Below are positions 1 through 6,402 of a stretch of 23,481 nt of DNA, in pieces. The stretch spans positions 1-23,481 of the forward strand of contig CAYGHD010000008.1 in assembly GCA_964349675.1 (NCBI GenBank), read 5' to 3'. Made by a program: the position numbers and the translations under genes. The notes under the pieces were generated by a model. The model was not told where the DNA came from, searched no databases, and was given only the letters and a program-made list of their open reading frames with translations. Positions within the stretch are counted from its first letter, which is position 1. Each line of letters opens with the position of its first letter. The stretch is from GWA1-54-10 sp964349675. GTDB lineage: Bacteria; Patescibacteriota; Minisyncoccia; Phycocordibacterales; SBAW01.

Positions 1-301
1 TCACGCGGCCTGCACGCACCATAACCACTGAGTGCTCTTGCAGGTTGTGGCCCTCTCCGGGGATGTAGGCGGTGATTTCCTGACCATTGGTCAAGCGGAC
101 GCGGGCAATTTTGCGGATAGCAGAGTTAGGCTTGCGCGGCGTCATGGTTGTCACCTTGGTGCACACCCCGCGTTTAAATGGTGATGGGTAGAAAATAGGG
201 CGATTTTGGAGCGTGTTAAAACCCCGCATCAATGCAGGTGATTTTGACTTCGATTTGAGTTGTTTGCGTCCTTTGCGGACAAGTTGTGAGATTCGTGCCA
301 T
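1..301 (-). CDS. rpsL: 30S ribosomal protein S12 (partial, C-terminus off window)
   Basis: The first 100 codons of S12, a small-subunit decoding-centre protein, are present; the rest lies beyond the left edge. The translation starts MARISQLVRKGRK and carries the family blocks KRGVCTKV, TPRKPNSAIRK and GHNLQEHSV. Between SPAL and FKRGVC there is a longer loop (RGFNTLQNRPIFYPSP) than in E. coli S12, resembling the long form known from Firmicutes. The lysine of the PRKPNS block, where streptomycin-resistance changes occur in other bacteria, is the usual residue. The ATG at 301 is chosen because the N-terminal MARI/QLVRK start is typical. A promoter and a leader palindrome lie just upstream (342-370 and 317-332). 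rpsG and fusA usually follow rpsL, but that would be outside the window. Confidence 0.96.
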   Translation of the reverse strand, partial: MARISQLVRKGRKQLKSKSKSPALMRGFNTLQNRPIFYPSPFKRGVCTKVTTMTPRKPNSAIRKIARVRLTNGQEITAYIPGEGHNLQEHSVVMVRAGRV

Positions 302-316
302 TTGGGCTCAATACAT

Positions 317-332
317 CCCGGGTCAACCCGGG
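317..332 (-). promoter_or_regulatory. Leader palindrome upstream of rpsL
   Basis: Two CCCGGG arms (317-322 and 327-332) flank a 4-base loop, between the predicted transcription start (about 335) and the rpsL ATG at 301. The RNA would fold into a 6-bp all-GC hairpin 15 nt before the start codon. It could be a ribosomal-protein autoregulatory element. It has no T tract, so it is unlikely to be a terminator. Confidence 0.45.
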
Positions 333-341
333 AATGCAGAC

Positions 342-370
342 ACTCTACTACACGGGGGGCAAGAGCGCAA
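342..370 (-). promoter_or_regulatory. Predicted sigma-70-type promoter of rpsL
   Basis: On the minus strand a -35 TTGCGC (370-365) is separated by exactly 17 bases from a -10 TAGAGT (347-342). The predicted start near 335 gives a leader of about 34 nt containing the CCCGGG palindrome. The whole promoter sits in the 96-base gap between rpsL and the M50 protease gene. Confidence 0.5.
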
Positions 371-397
371 ATGTACTTCACCGGCCGAGCTCGCGGG

Positions 398-1033
398 TTA
401 CACCCCTACCCCCGTAATGAACGAAAATAGTATTTGCAACAATATTGAAAAGTATGGCGCAAGCACATAAAAAAGCACCAAAATAAGGAGCGTACCTGAC
501 AGGATGCCGAGCCGCTCAAAGTTGGCGCGGAAATGCCCATATATCACAGCCAAGCGATGCGGTAGTATCCCCTGCAGCACTTTTGACCCATCAAGCGGAG
601 GTATTGGAATTAAATTGAATACCGCCAGCAGTAAGTTTATATAGACTATCGTTGCGCATGCGGTCAGCATCGACTCAGTCATAGACACGCCGCCAAAGCG
701 TATTAAAAGCCCGAAGAGCAAAGCCAAGAGAATATTGGTACCCGGCCCCGCCCCTGCCACAAGCGCTTCATCATATTTACCTGACAAGTTGTAGGGGTTA
801 TAAGGCACCGGTTTTGCATAGCCGATAAGAAACGGCGCATGTGTAATGGCCAAAATACCGGGCAAAATAATAGAGCCTATTGGGTCAACATGGCTTATTG
901 GGTTGAGCGTCAAACGCCCCTGGAGGCGCGCCGTTGGGTCGCCCAGGTAATTAGCCATATAGCCGTGGGCTACCTCGTGGAGCACCACGGATACGACAAG
1001 CACTAAAATAGAGAAAATAAGCTCGGGTTGCAT
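398..1033 (-). CDS. Site-2-protease-like M50 membrane metalloprotease
   Basis: A polytopic membrane zinc protease of the M50 family, which cuts substrates within or next to the membrane. The zinc motif HEVAH (residues 19-23 from the chosen start) lies in the first hydrophobic helix, and the second motif appears as NLIPIPPLDG, the usual N-x-x-P-x-x-x-x-DG pattern of the family. At about 211 residues with several hydrophobic segments and no PDZ domain it is the short form common in bacteria. The ATG at 1033 (MQPELIF) is preferred over one 12 codons upstream because a -10-like TATCAT (1051-1046) lies inside the longer version. It is transcribed divergently from rpmB with only 43 bases between starts. 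The substrate cannot be told from the sequence. Confidence 0.9.
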   Translation of the reverse strand: MQPELIFSILVLVVSVVLHEVAHGYMANYLGDPTARLQGRLTLNPISHVDPIGSIILPGILAITHAPFLIGYAKPVPYNPYNLSGKYDEALVAGAGPGTNILLALLFGLLIRFGGVSMTESMLTACATIVYINLLLAVFNLIPIPPLDGSKVLQGILPHRLAVIYGHFRANFERLGILSGTLLILVLFYVLAPYFSILLQILFSFITGVGV

Positions 1034-1076
1034 ATTTACCAGAGAATGATACCATGCAAAAGCGTACATACACCAT

Positions 1077-1319
1077 ATGGCAAAAATCTGTCCAATAAAC
1101 CAAAAAAGCTCAAAAGTTGCTGGCGGCTACAGCAACCGTATTCGTGCAACCAAATTTAACCCAACCGGCAAGGTCCGTAAGCAGCCAAACCTCCAAAAAA
1201 AGCGTATTTTTGTGCCAGAATTGAACAAAACTATTACTCTGACCATTTCGACCCAGGCTATAAAAACAATCGCAAAAAATGGCGCCTACAAAACACTCAA
1301 AAAAGCCGGGATTGTATAA
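1077..1319 (+). CDS. rpmB: 50S ribosomal protein L28
   Basis: An 80-residue basic protein with the L28 pattern: N-terminal MAKICPI, then GGYSNRIRATKFNPTGKVRKQPNLQKKRIFVPEL in overlapping blocks, and a C-terminal KTLKKAG. L28 is a large-subunit protein needed for assembly. The zinc-ribbon cysteines of some L28 forms are absent apart from Cys5, so this is a Cys-minus form. The start is set by the conserved N-terminus. A weak TACATA box lies 6 nt before the ATG. It ends at a strong hairpin (1348-1379) shared with the convergent MaoC-like gene. Confidence 0.93.
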   Translation: MAKICPINQKSSKVAGGYSNRIRATKFNPTGKVRKQPNLQKKRIFVPELNKTITLTISTQAIKTIAKNGAYKTLKKAGIV

Positions 1320-1347
1320 AAACAGCAACACTACATAAAAAAAGAAT

Positions 1348-1379
1348 AACCGCCGCTCCTTTACTCGGGAGCGGCGGTT
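1348..1379. terminator. Bidirectional intrinsic terminator between rpmB and the MaoC-like gene
   Basis: A perfect 12-bp stem (AACCGCCGCTCC at 1348-1359 with GGAGCGGCGGTT at 1368-1379) has an 8-base loop. On the minus strand it is followed by a good T tract (bases 1338-1347 read TTATTCTTTTTTT), so it terminates the MaoC-like gene well. On the plus strand the tail after rpmB is only TTTGTG, so it is weaker there. Confidence 0.85.
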
Positions 1380-1383
1380 TGTG

Positions 1384-1884
1384 TTAGCACACAACACTTC
1401 TTCTGAGAGAGATTACCCGGGTACCCACCAGCACCACCTTGAAGACCTCCGGGTCGTGCGGGCTCTGCTTGCCAATTTCAAATGCGAGCGAGAGCCTAAC
1501 CCGGGAACCCAGGTAGCTGCAGTCGGAGACGCAGAACCGAGCGGCAACATAGTCTCCCACCGTCACCAGATGTTTCGGCTCATGCGATGCGGCAACCTCC
1601 AAAATCTGATGATCAAGCTCCAAAAGCTGGTCGTACTGATACAAAAGGCCAGCGATCAGGCCGGCAAGCAAACCTCCGGGTGCAATGGCCCTGAAAGGCC
1701 CGTTGGTTTTGTGTGCAGGGTTTTTGTCCCCCACAGCAGACACATACTGGGAAATCAGGTCTTCAGTGATTTCCTCTGGACTACTCCACGGACACATCTC
1801 ATCCGAGAGGATCATGTCCTTCAGATTCTGTGGAAATCGGTTCGGAATAAACCGCTCCCGAGAAAGCGGTAGTGTGTCACCCAT
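1384..1884 (-). CDS. MaoC-like hotdog-fold protein (putative (R)-enoyl-CoA hydratase type)
   Basis: A 166-residue protein with the MaoC/hydratase-2 signature: GDKNPAH at residues 52-58 supplies the catalytic-type Asp53 and His58 pair, and it is followed by APGGLLAGLIAGLL, matching the family's G-rich helix. Known members hydrate trans-2-enoyl-CoA. No acyl-CoA or fatty-acid gene is nearby, so the substrate is unknown. It has a leader with CGGAG about 9 nt before the ATG, unlike the leaderless core genes, a possible TTGAAA/TATATA promoter (1931-1901, long 19-base spacer), and its own terminator (1348-1379). An equally long reading frame on the other strand has no recognisable motif. Confidence 0.72.
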   Translation of the reverse strand: MGDTLPLSRERFIPNRFPQNLKDMILSDEMCPWSSPEEITEDLISQYVSAVGDKNPAHKTNGPFRAIAPGGLLAGLIAGLLYQYDQLLELDHQILEVAASHEPKHLVTVGDYVAARFCVSDCSYLGSRVRLSLAFEIGKQSPHDPEVFKVVLVGTRVISLRRSVVC

Positions 1885-1957
1885 GACGCTGCTCCGTATC
1901 TATATACCCGGAAAAGACCGGACCATTTCAAACCGTACAATAAAATAGTTTTTTGGT

Positions 1958-2839
1958 CTAGGGTGTTGTATGCCACAGCGTTTTGCCATCTGACTTAAAC
2001 ACAAAAGTCCCTAACTGGTCAGTACGCAGCACCGCGGCGCCATACGCAGCTAACCGGCTGAGTGTTTGCTCTGTTGGATGGCCATAGGTGTTACCCGCCC
2101 CAACCGATATTGCAGCAAATGCGGGGCGTACTGCAGCAATAAACGCTTCGGTACTGGAATATTTGGACCCATGGTGCGCCACTTTCAAAACATCGCTCGC
2201 AAGATTACTCCCCTCAAGCAACACCAGCCGTTCTTCCACCTCTTGAGGCGCATCGCAGGCAAACAACATGGCAATGGCGCCGTAGGTAAGCCGCAAGACA
2301 ACACAGCCATTATTTGCAAATTGAGACGCCAGTTTGGATACATCACGGTCAGGATACAAGACTTCCAACACAACTCCCCCGCCCATATCAAGCACCATAC
2401 CGCGTTGAGCCGTGTAGTGCGGGATATGCAAATCAGACACAGTACGCACGAGCATGCGCGCAGTGTCTGTATCTTTTTCAATACCAGGGCTCACAAACGC
2501 ATCAACGTGATATCGCTTGAGCACGTCGGCAAACCCGCCAATATGGTCGCTGTCTGGATGCGTCTCGAGCACTAGGTCAATTGACCGGTCAAAGCGCGGC
2601 ATCACTTTTGGCAGCTGCCGCAACACAGCATTGCCCTGTCCGCCATCAATAAGTAACTGTCGGCCTGTAGGCGATTCTATATACAGCGCGTCGCCCTGGC
2701 CCACGTCAAGCACCGCAACGGTAAGCACCCCCCTGGGCGTTGCGGCAAACACAAGCATCCACACCACGGCACAAAACAACACAAGTGCGCTCAGCAGTAA
2801 AAGAAGCGGATGATTGGTATATTTTTTTAAAAACTCCAC
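1958..2839 (-). CDS. ComEC/Rec2-type metallo-beta-lactamase domain protein (separate C-terminal half of ComEC)
   Basis: A 293-residue protein with one N-terminal membrane segment (residues 11-32) and a ComEC-type metallo-beta-lactamase domain. It opens with VLDVGQGDALYIESP, followed by THPDSDH at 93-99 (metal ligands His94, Asp98, His99), Asp196 in ACDA, and HHGSKYSS at 222-229. In most bacteria this domain is fused to the ComEC channel and is thought to degrade one DNA strand during uptake. Here the channel half is a separate gene at 3450-4931. The start is GTG at 2839, with TATACT 9 nt upstream (2854-2849). It lies divergent to the superoxide dismutase gene. It could also act on its own as an external nuclease. 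Confidence 0.88.
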   Translation of the reverse strand: MEFLKKYTNHPLLLLLSALVLFCAVVWMLVFAATPRGVLTVAVLDVGQGDALYIESPTGRQLLIDGGQGNAVLRQLPKVMPRFDRSIDLVLETHPDSDHIGGFADVLKRYHVDAFVSPGIEKDTDTARMLVRTVSDLHIPHYTAQRGMVLDMGGGVVLEVLYPDRDVSKLASQFANNGCVVLRLTYGAIAMLFACDAPQEVEERLVLLEGSNLASDVLKVAHHGSKYSSTEAFIAAVRPAFAAISVGAGNTYGHPTEQTLSRLAAYGAAVLRTDQLGTFVFKSDGKTLWHTTP

Positions 2840-2848
2840 CGGTATCTC

Positions 2849-2854
2849 AGTATA
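2849..2854 (-). promoter_or_regulatory. -10 box of the ComEC MBL gene, near-leaderless
   Basis: TATACT on the minus strand ends 9 nt before the GTG start, so the predicted mRNA has only 2-3 leader bases. No good -35 is visible. It is back to back with a TACTAT (2868-2873) pointing toward the dismutase gene. Confidence 0.5.
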
Positions 2855-2902
2855 TAGCGCAAAGTGGTACTATAGGCTGATAGCCAGATAACCCATATAT
2901 CT

Positions 2903-3493
2903 ATGCAATACACTGCGCAAACATTCACCATACCCAAGCTTGAGGGCATCTCGCAAAAATCGGTTGAAGATCACTTGGGGCTTTATGCTGGATATGTAAA
3001 AAACTTCAACGCACTCTCCGCGCTTTTGCCCGAGTACGCACAGGACTCTGAAAAACACGCGCACGCACTGTCGGAAATTATCCGCCGCCGCTCATTTGAG
3101 TTTGGCGGGATGCGTTTGCACGAGCTCTACTTTGCGCAGTTCGAGGGTAGTTCGACTCCGCTCACCACCAGCAGTCCCCTCATGACACAACTTGAAGCTG
3201 AGTATACGAAAGTCGAGCACTTTCTCGCGATGTTCCGTGCAGTTGCCTTAATGCGTGGGCCAGGGTGGGCACTGCTGTACTGGGACCCCTTACAAAAACA
3301 ATTCCTCATTGGTTTTTCTGGCGAGCAACACCAAGGACACTTTGCAACACTGCCCATCATCTTGGCCCTTGATGTGTGGGAGCACGCCTATTTGCTTGAC
3401 CACGGCGCGCAAGGCAAAGCCGCCTACGTCGACGCGTTCTTTAAAAATCTTAACTGGAGTGTGGTGGAAAAACGCTTTGTTGATATTTCTTAA
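2903..3493 (+). CDS. Fe/Mn-family superoxide dismutase
   Basis: A 196-residue enzyme converting superoxide to oxygen and hydrogen peroxide. The four metal ligands can be placed: His24 (DHLGLYAGYV), His73 (GGMRLHELYF), Asp157 and His161 (LDVWEHAYLLD). The first block is unusual. E. coli-type enzymes have H-x-G-x-H-H-x-x-Y, while here the second-sphere His is Tyr and the gateway Tyr31 is one residue nearer, and the usual N-H-x-x-Y-W block reads RLHELYF. The metal cannot be predicted safely. The gene stands on the plus strand between the two ComEC halves, and its last 44 bases overlap the end of the membrane-half gene. No signal peptide is seen, so it is probably cytoplasmic. A TACTAT box at 2868-2873 would give a leader of about 23 nt. 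Confidence 0.92.
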   Translation: MQYTAQTFTIPKLEGISQKSVEDHLGLYAGYVKNFNALSALLPEYAQDSEKHAHALSEIIRRRSFEFGGMRLHELYFAQFEGSSTPLTTSSPLMTQLEAEYTKVEHFLAMFRAVALMRGPGWALLYWDPLQKQFLIGFSGEQHQGHFATLPIILALDVWEHAYLLDHGAQGKAAYVDAFFKNLNWSVVEKRFVDIS

Positions 3494-4931
3494 CTGCAAA
3501 CCAGGTCAGTGGCACATACACGGCGCACAGCAACCAGGCTGAAAACTCGGGGATTATTGCAACACTAAATGGCAGATGCGCTGTAGTTGCGGCCACCCAC
3601 AAGACCCACTTGAGTAACAGGTCGGCAAAAAGCGCGGGCACAAAACCCAACAGGGATGAAATCAACCCCAGCAACCCTGCCATACATCCAAAAAGCATTG
3701 TCGTCGGGATAATAGGCAGCACAGCAAGGTTTGCTGGCAGTGCAAAAAACGACAGCACGCCTGAAAAATAAAGAAGTGCGGGCAGCAAAAACAATTGCAC
3801 TGCAATCGTAGATGCAGCAATCGAGTGCACGAGCGGAAAGCGTAAGAAATATTTCGGCAACCAACCTTCTACCCAAGGAGACAAGGTGACAAGCCCAAAG
3901 GTTGCCAATACACTGAGCACAAAAGACGGATCGTACAAAAGGACCAGTGGGTTCCAAAAAACCATTGCCACCACCGCAACAGCCAGTGCACGCAAAGCCA
4001 GAGCACTGCGATTATAATAACGCGCCAATAGTGCGATGAGCGCCATAATGAGCGCGCGCACTGTTGCAGCACCAGTACCTGCCATCAATGCAAATAAAAG
4101 CATAAGCACGCTACCCACCCCAAATTGCACCCCGCGCGGCAGCGGCGCCAGCACCCGAAACACTGCGTCGGCAACGATTGCGATGTTGTACCCGGACAAG
4201 ACCACTACGTGGATGAGCCCGCTGGCCACAAACGCGTCCGTAACCTCTTTTGGGATACTTTGTTTTTCTCCCAGCAGCATCCCCATCATCAGCGCCCCCT
4301 CTGGCTCGGGTAATAGCCGCTCCAAAGAGCGCTCAAATAGATGCTTAATTGAAAACAATGCCCCTTGTAGTGAAAAGCCTGCCGACTCTAATACTTCTAC
4401 TTTTGCATACGACATTTGTGCCGAGACACCTTGCACACGCAGATAGTTTGGGTAGTCAAATATATGACCCGTCCCTGTCTCAAATGCTTGCGGCAAAGAT
4501 ATCTTTCCATCTATCCGCACAGTGTCACCATAGGCAACAGCGACATCCCTGTCCGCAAGTACGAGCAGCGACCCTTGTGCAGCAGACCCCTCTACTGTAT
4601 CTACCGAAACTACGAGCCGCAGCGTTTTGTCCCGCCGCTCAGGATCACGCGACACTCTGCCCACTACTTCTCCTTGCCCCACATGGCGCGTCAGTGTTTC
4701 TTGCTTTTGCACAGCAACAAACAAATCAGCCCGCACAATACCCAAGGCTAGCGCGGCACACACAATCGAAATGGCAAATATTTTTTGTATACGAAAAACT
4801 CCACCAAAAACAGCGGCGCCAGCCGCTATTCCTAGCAAAATACTCCCCCACAGCAACCCTGCACCCCACAAAAACACCATTGCCACCCCAGCACACACAC
4901 CTACCACAGTGATGTACAAAAAGTGACTCAT
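3450..4931 (-). CDS. ComEC/Rec2 family competence membrane protein (channel half, no MBL domain)
   Basis: A 493-residue polytopic protein forming the DNA-uptake channel of natural competence. It starts with three hydrophobic helices, then an OB-like periplasmic segment (about residues 65-190, with GEVVGRVSRDPERRDKTLRLVV), then the Competence domain (about 210-490) with GEKQSIPKEV, ASGLIHVVVLSGYNIAI and FALMAGTGAATVRA. The metallo-beta-lactamase domain that normally follows is absent and sits in the separate gene at 1958-2839. It starts 7 bases after the rnhA stop codon, so the two are probably co-transcribed. Its 3' end overlaps the convergent dismutase gene by 44 bases. No frameshift or broken frame is seen. 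Confidence 0.92.
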   Translation of the reverse strand: MSHFLYITVVGVCAGVAMVFLWGAGLLWGSILLGIAAGAAVFGGVFRIQKIFAISIVCAALALGIVRADLFVAVQKQETLTRHVGQGEVVGRVSRDPERRDKTLRLVVSVDTVEGSAAQGSLLVLADRDVAVAYGDTVRIDGKISLPQAFETGTGHIFDYPNYLRVQGVSAQMSYAKVEVLESAGFSLQGALFSIKHLFERSLERLLPEPEGALMMGMLLGEKQSIPKEVTDAFVASGLIHVVVLSGYNIAIVADAVFRVLAPLPRGVQFGVGSVLMLLFALMAGTGAATVRALIMALIALLARYYNRSALALRALAVAVVAMVFWNPLVLLYDPSFVLSVLATFGLVTLSPWVEGWLPKYFLRFPLVHSIAASTIAVQLFLLPALLYFSGVLSFFALPANLAVLPIIPTTMLFGCMAGLLGLISSLLGFVPALFADLLLKWVLWVAATTAHLPFSVAIIPEFSAWLLCAVYVPLTWFAVKKYQQSVFPPHSS

Positions 4932-4938
4932 CGAGTAG

Positions 4939-5661
4939 TTACGTAGTTGAAAAATCTTTTATGATCGCCGCCTCCTCTGCGGCCGATGTCGCTTTTTTAA
5001 AGCGCGCTTGCTTGCCCTTTACGCGCGCCTCACACTCTCCCCACGTTTTATGCGTCACAATGTTTCCATCCACCTTGCTCACATATGAGTACGCCTTTGC
5101 GTTGGATCGGCTTTTTGCCGCAGACTTTTTTTCCTTTTTTTCTTCGTTATGGAGCGTCACCGTTATATCTACCTCGTACCCAGCACGCGGGCCGCAGTAT
5201 AAATCCACCCGCTCTCCTACAGCAAAGTCCGATGCGATTGTATCTACCCGCTCGTTGCCGACCACGCCAATATGCCCACCGACGTAACGCCACGATACTT
5301 TTCCCCCGCACGCACTTTCTGCCGCCATGAGTGCTTGCCATAAGTCTTGATTCAATACCGGCTTTTTATCTTTAGTGACCCAACCGCGCGACCGCCAACC
5401 TTTTACCCATTTTGTGATACCGTTTATGACATATGAAGAGTCTGTGTGCAGCGCAATAGGCTGTGCTGGAAGTGTTGCCGCATACGTAAGCGCCTCTATT
5501 GCTGCCATAAGCTCCATGCGGTTGTTGGTAGTGTGCGGCTCATGCCCGCCGAGCTCGCACACTATTTGAGCATTCGCAACCAAAGCGCCCCAGCCGCCCC
5601 GACCAGGATTCCCTTTTGACGCACCGTCGGTGTAGATCGTTATTCCAATCGATAACGCCAT
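4939..5661 (-). CDS. rnhA: Ribonuclease HI with C-terminal hybrid-binding (viroplasmin-like) domain
   Basis: It cuts the RNA strand of RNA-DNA hybrids. The catalytic domain (residues 5-150) has TDGASKGNPG with Asp12, MEL with Glu50, TDSSYV with Asp74, the flexible-loop His130 (GGHIGVVGNE) and Asp140, the full DEDD plus His set. A charged linker (172-188) leads to residues 190-237 (AYSYVSKVDG...TWGECEARVKGKQARFKK), which read as the hybrid-binding domain of eukaryotic and some bacterial RNases H1. In those it sits at the N-terminus; here it is at the C-terminus. At 240 residues it is longer than E. coli RNase HI (155). It lies 7 bases before the ComEC membrane gene, so they are probably one operon. 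Confidence 0.95.
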   Translation of the reverse strand: MALSIGITIYTDGASKGNPGRGGWGALVANAQIVCELGGHEPHTTNNRMELMAAIEALTYAATLPAQPIALHTDSSYVINGITKWVKGWRSRGWVTKDKKPVLNQDLWQALMAAESACGGKVSWRYVGGHIGVVGNERVDTIASDFAVGERVDLYCGPRAGYEVDITVTLHNEEKKEKKSAAKSRSNAKAYSYVSKVDGNIVTHKTWGECEARVKGKQARFKKATSAAEEAAIIKDFSTT

Positions 5662-5697
5662 AATAGATGCACTATGGCTTTTTTTTTATAAAAATTC

Positions 5698-5725
5698 AAG
5701 AGGTCACCAGTAATGGCGACCTCTT
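5698..5725 (-). terminator. Intrinsic terminator after the S51-like peptidase gene
   Basis: The stem AAGAGGTC (5698-5705) with GACCTCTT (5718-5725) is extended by two further pairs after a mismatch. On the minus strand it is followed by GAATTTTTATAAAAAAA, and it lies 30 bases past the peptidase stop codon. It insulates the rnhA-comEC operon from read-through. Confidence 0.75.
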
Positions 5726-5755
5726 CCTGCTGACCAATTATCCTGATTTGAGACT

Positions 5756-6382
5756 TTAGACTGACCACACTTCTCCAACGCCTACCACAGATACCTTTGC
5801 GCCTTCATATTTCAAAGCCAAACATTCTGGTATCCCATTGAATGGCAGATTCGCAGGTAGCGCTGACTTAAACTCAGCAACTGCCTTTTCAAAAATGTTT
5901 TGTTTTGCATGAACCATGGTGCACGCGGGGATTATCCCCCAGCCTTTTTTCAGTTCCAGAGTTCCATCATCTTCTTCGTGTATATAGTATTCACTCAACG
6001 CTAAAGCACCCGCGCTGATGCCCACAATAACAACCCCTCTATCTAAAGCATCGAACAGATGCTCTACCAATTTAAGATCTGAAAAACGATCCATGAGTTC
6101 TTTCGTGACACCTCCGCCTAAGTAGATAACCGAGGCTTGTTTAATTGCGTCGATTGCAAACTGTGCGCCTTGAGCAACCGTAGGATTTATTATTTTAAAA
6201 TCATTACCGTATACTTCTGTAATCCTTTTAATGTACCCTTCCGAGTCATACGCCGCTGTGGGGAAAAAAGTAAAGACGGAACCAGGGCGAGCAGATTTTT
6301 TTATATCAGCATCAATAGATGCAGTTTCCCCTTTATGTATTTCACCTCCACCTATTAAGTATATTGTGCTCAGCGTATTCAT
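5756..6382 (-). CDS. Peptidase S51 / dipeptidase E-like protein
   Basis: A 208-residue protein of the class I glutamine-amidotransferase-like fold. GISAGA at 121-126 carries the nucleophile Ser123 of the S51 family. IYLIGGGE at 7-14 and IYLGGGVTKEL at 86-96 match the family, and His158 (CTMVHAKQ) fits the catalytic His position after GWGIIP. Characterised relatives are dipeptidase E (Asp-X dipeptides) and cyanophycinase; the specificity here is unknown. Unlike most neighbours it has a clear Shine-Dalgarno site (GGAGG 7-8 nt before the ATG) and its own candidate -10 (TATACT, 6412-6407) inside the end of recJ. Its base composition looks more AT-rich than recJ upstream, a possible sign of transfer. 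A terminator follows at 5698-5725. Confidence 0.88.
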   Translation of the reverse strand: MNTLSTIYLIGGGEIHKGETASIDADIKKSARPGSVFTFFPTAAYDSEGYIKRITEVYGNDFKIINPTVAQGAQFAIDAIKQASVIYLGGGVTKELMDRFSDLKLVEHLFDALDRGVVIVGISAGALALSEYYIHEEDDGTLELKKGWGIIPACTMVHAKQNIFEKAVAEFKSALPANLPFNGIPECLALKYEGAKVSVVGVGEVWSV

Positions 6383-6402
6383 AATATTCCCTCCACGTTA
6401 GT

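Noticed and set aside
1381..1872. 163-codon plus-strand frame opposite the MaoC-like gene
   Set aside because: It has no family motif and starts inside the terminator hairpin. The minus strand has the GDKNPAH motif, a Shine-Dalgarno and a terminator.
1958..4931. ComEC split as a sequencing or frameshift error
   Set aside because: The halves are 600 bases apart with a full dismutase gene on the opposite strand between them, and the nuclease half has its own membrane anchor and promoter.
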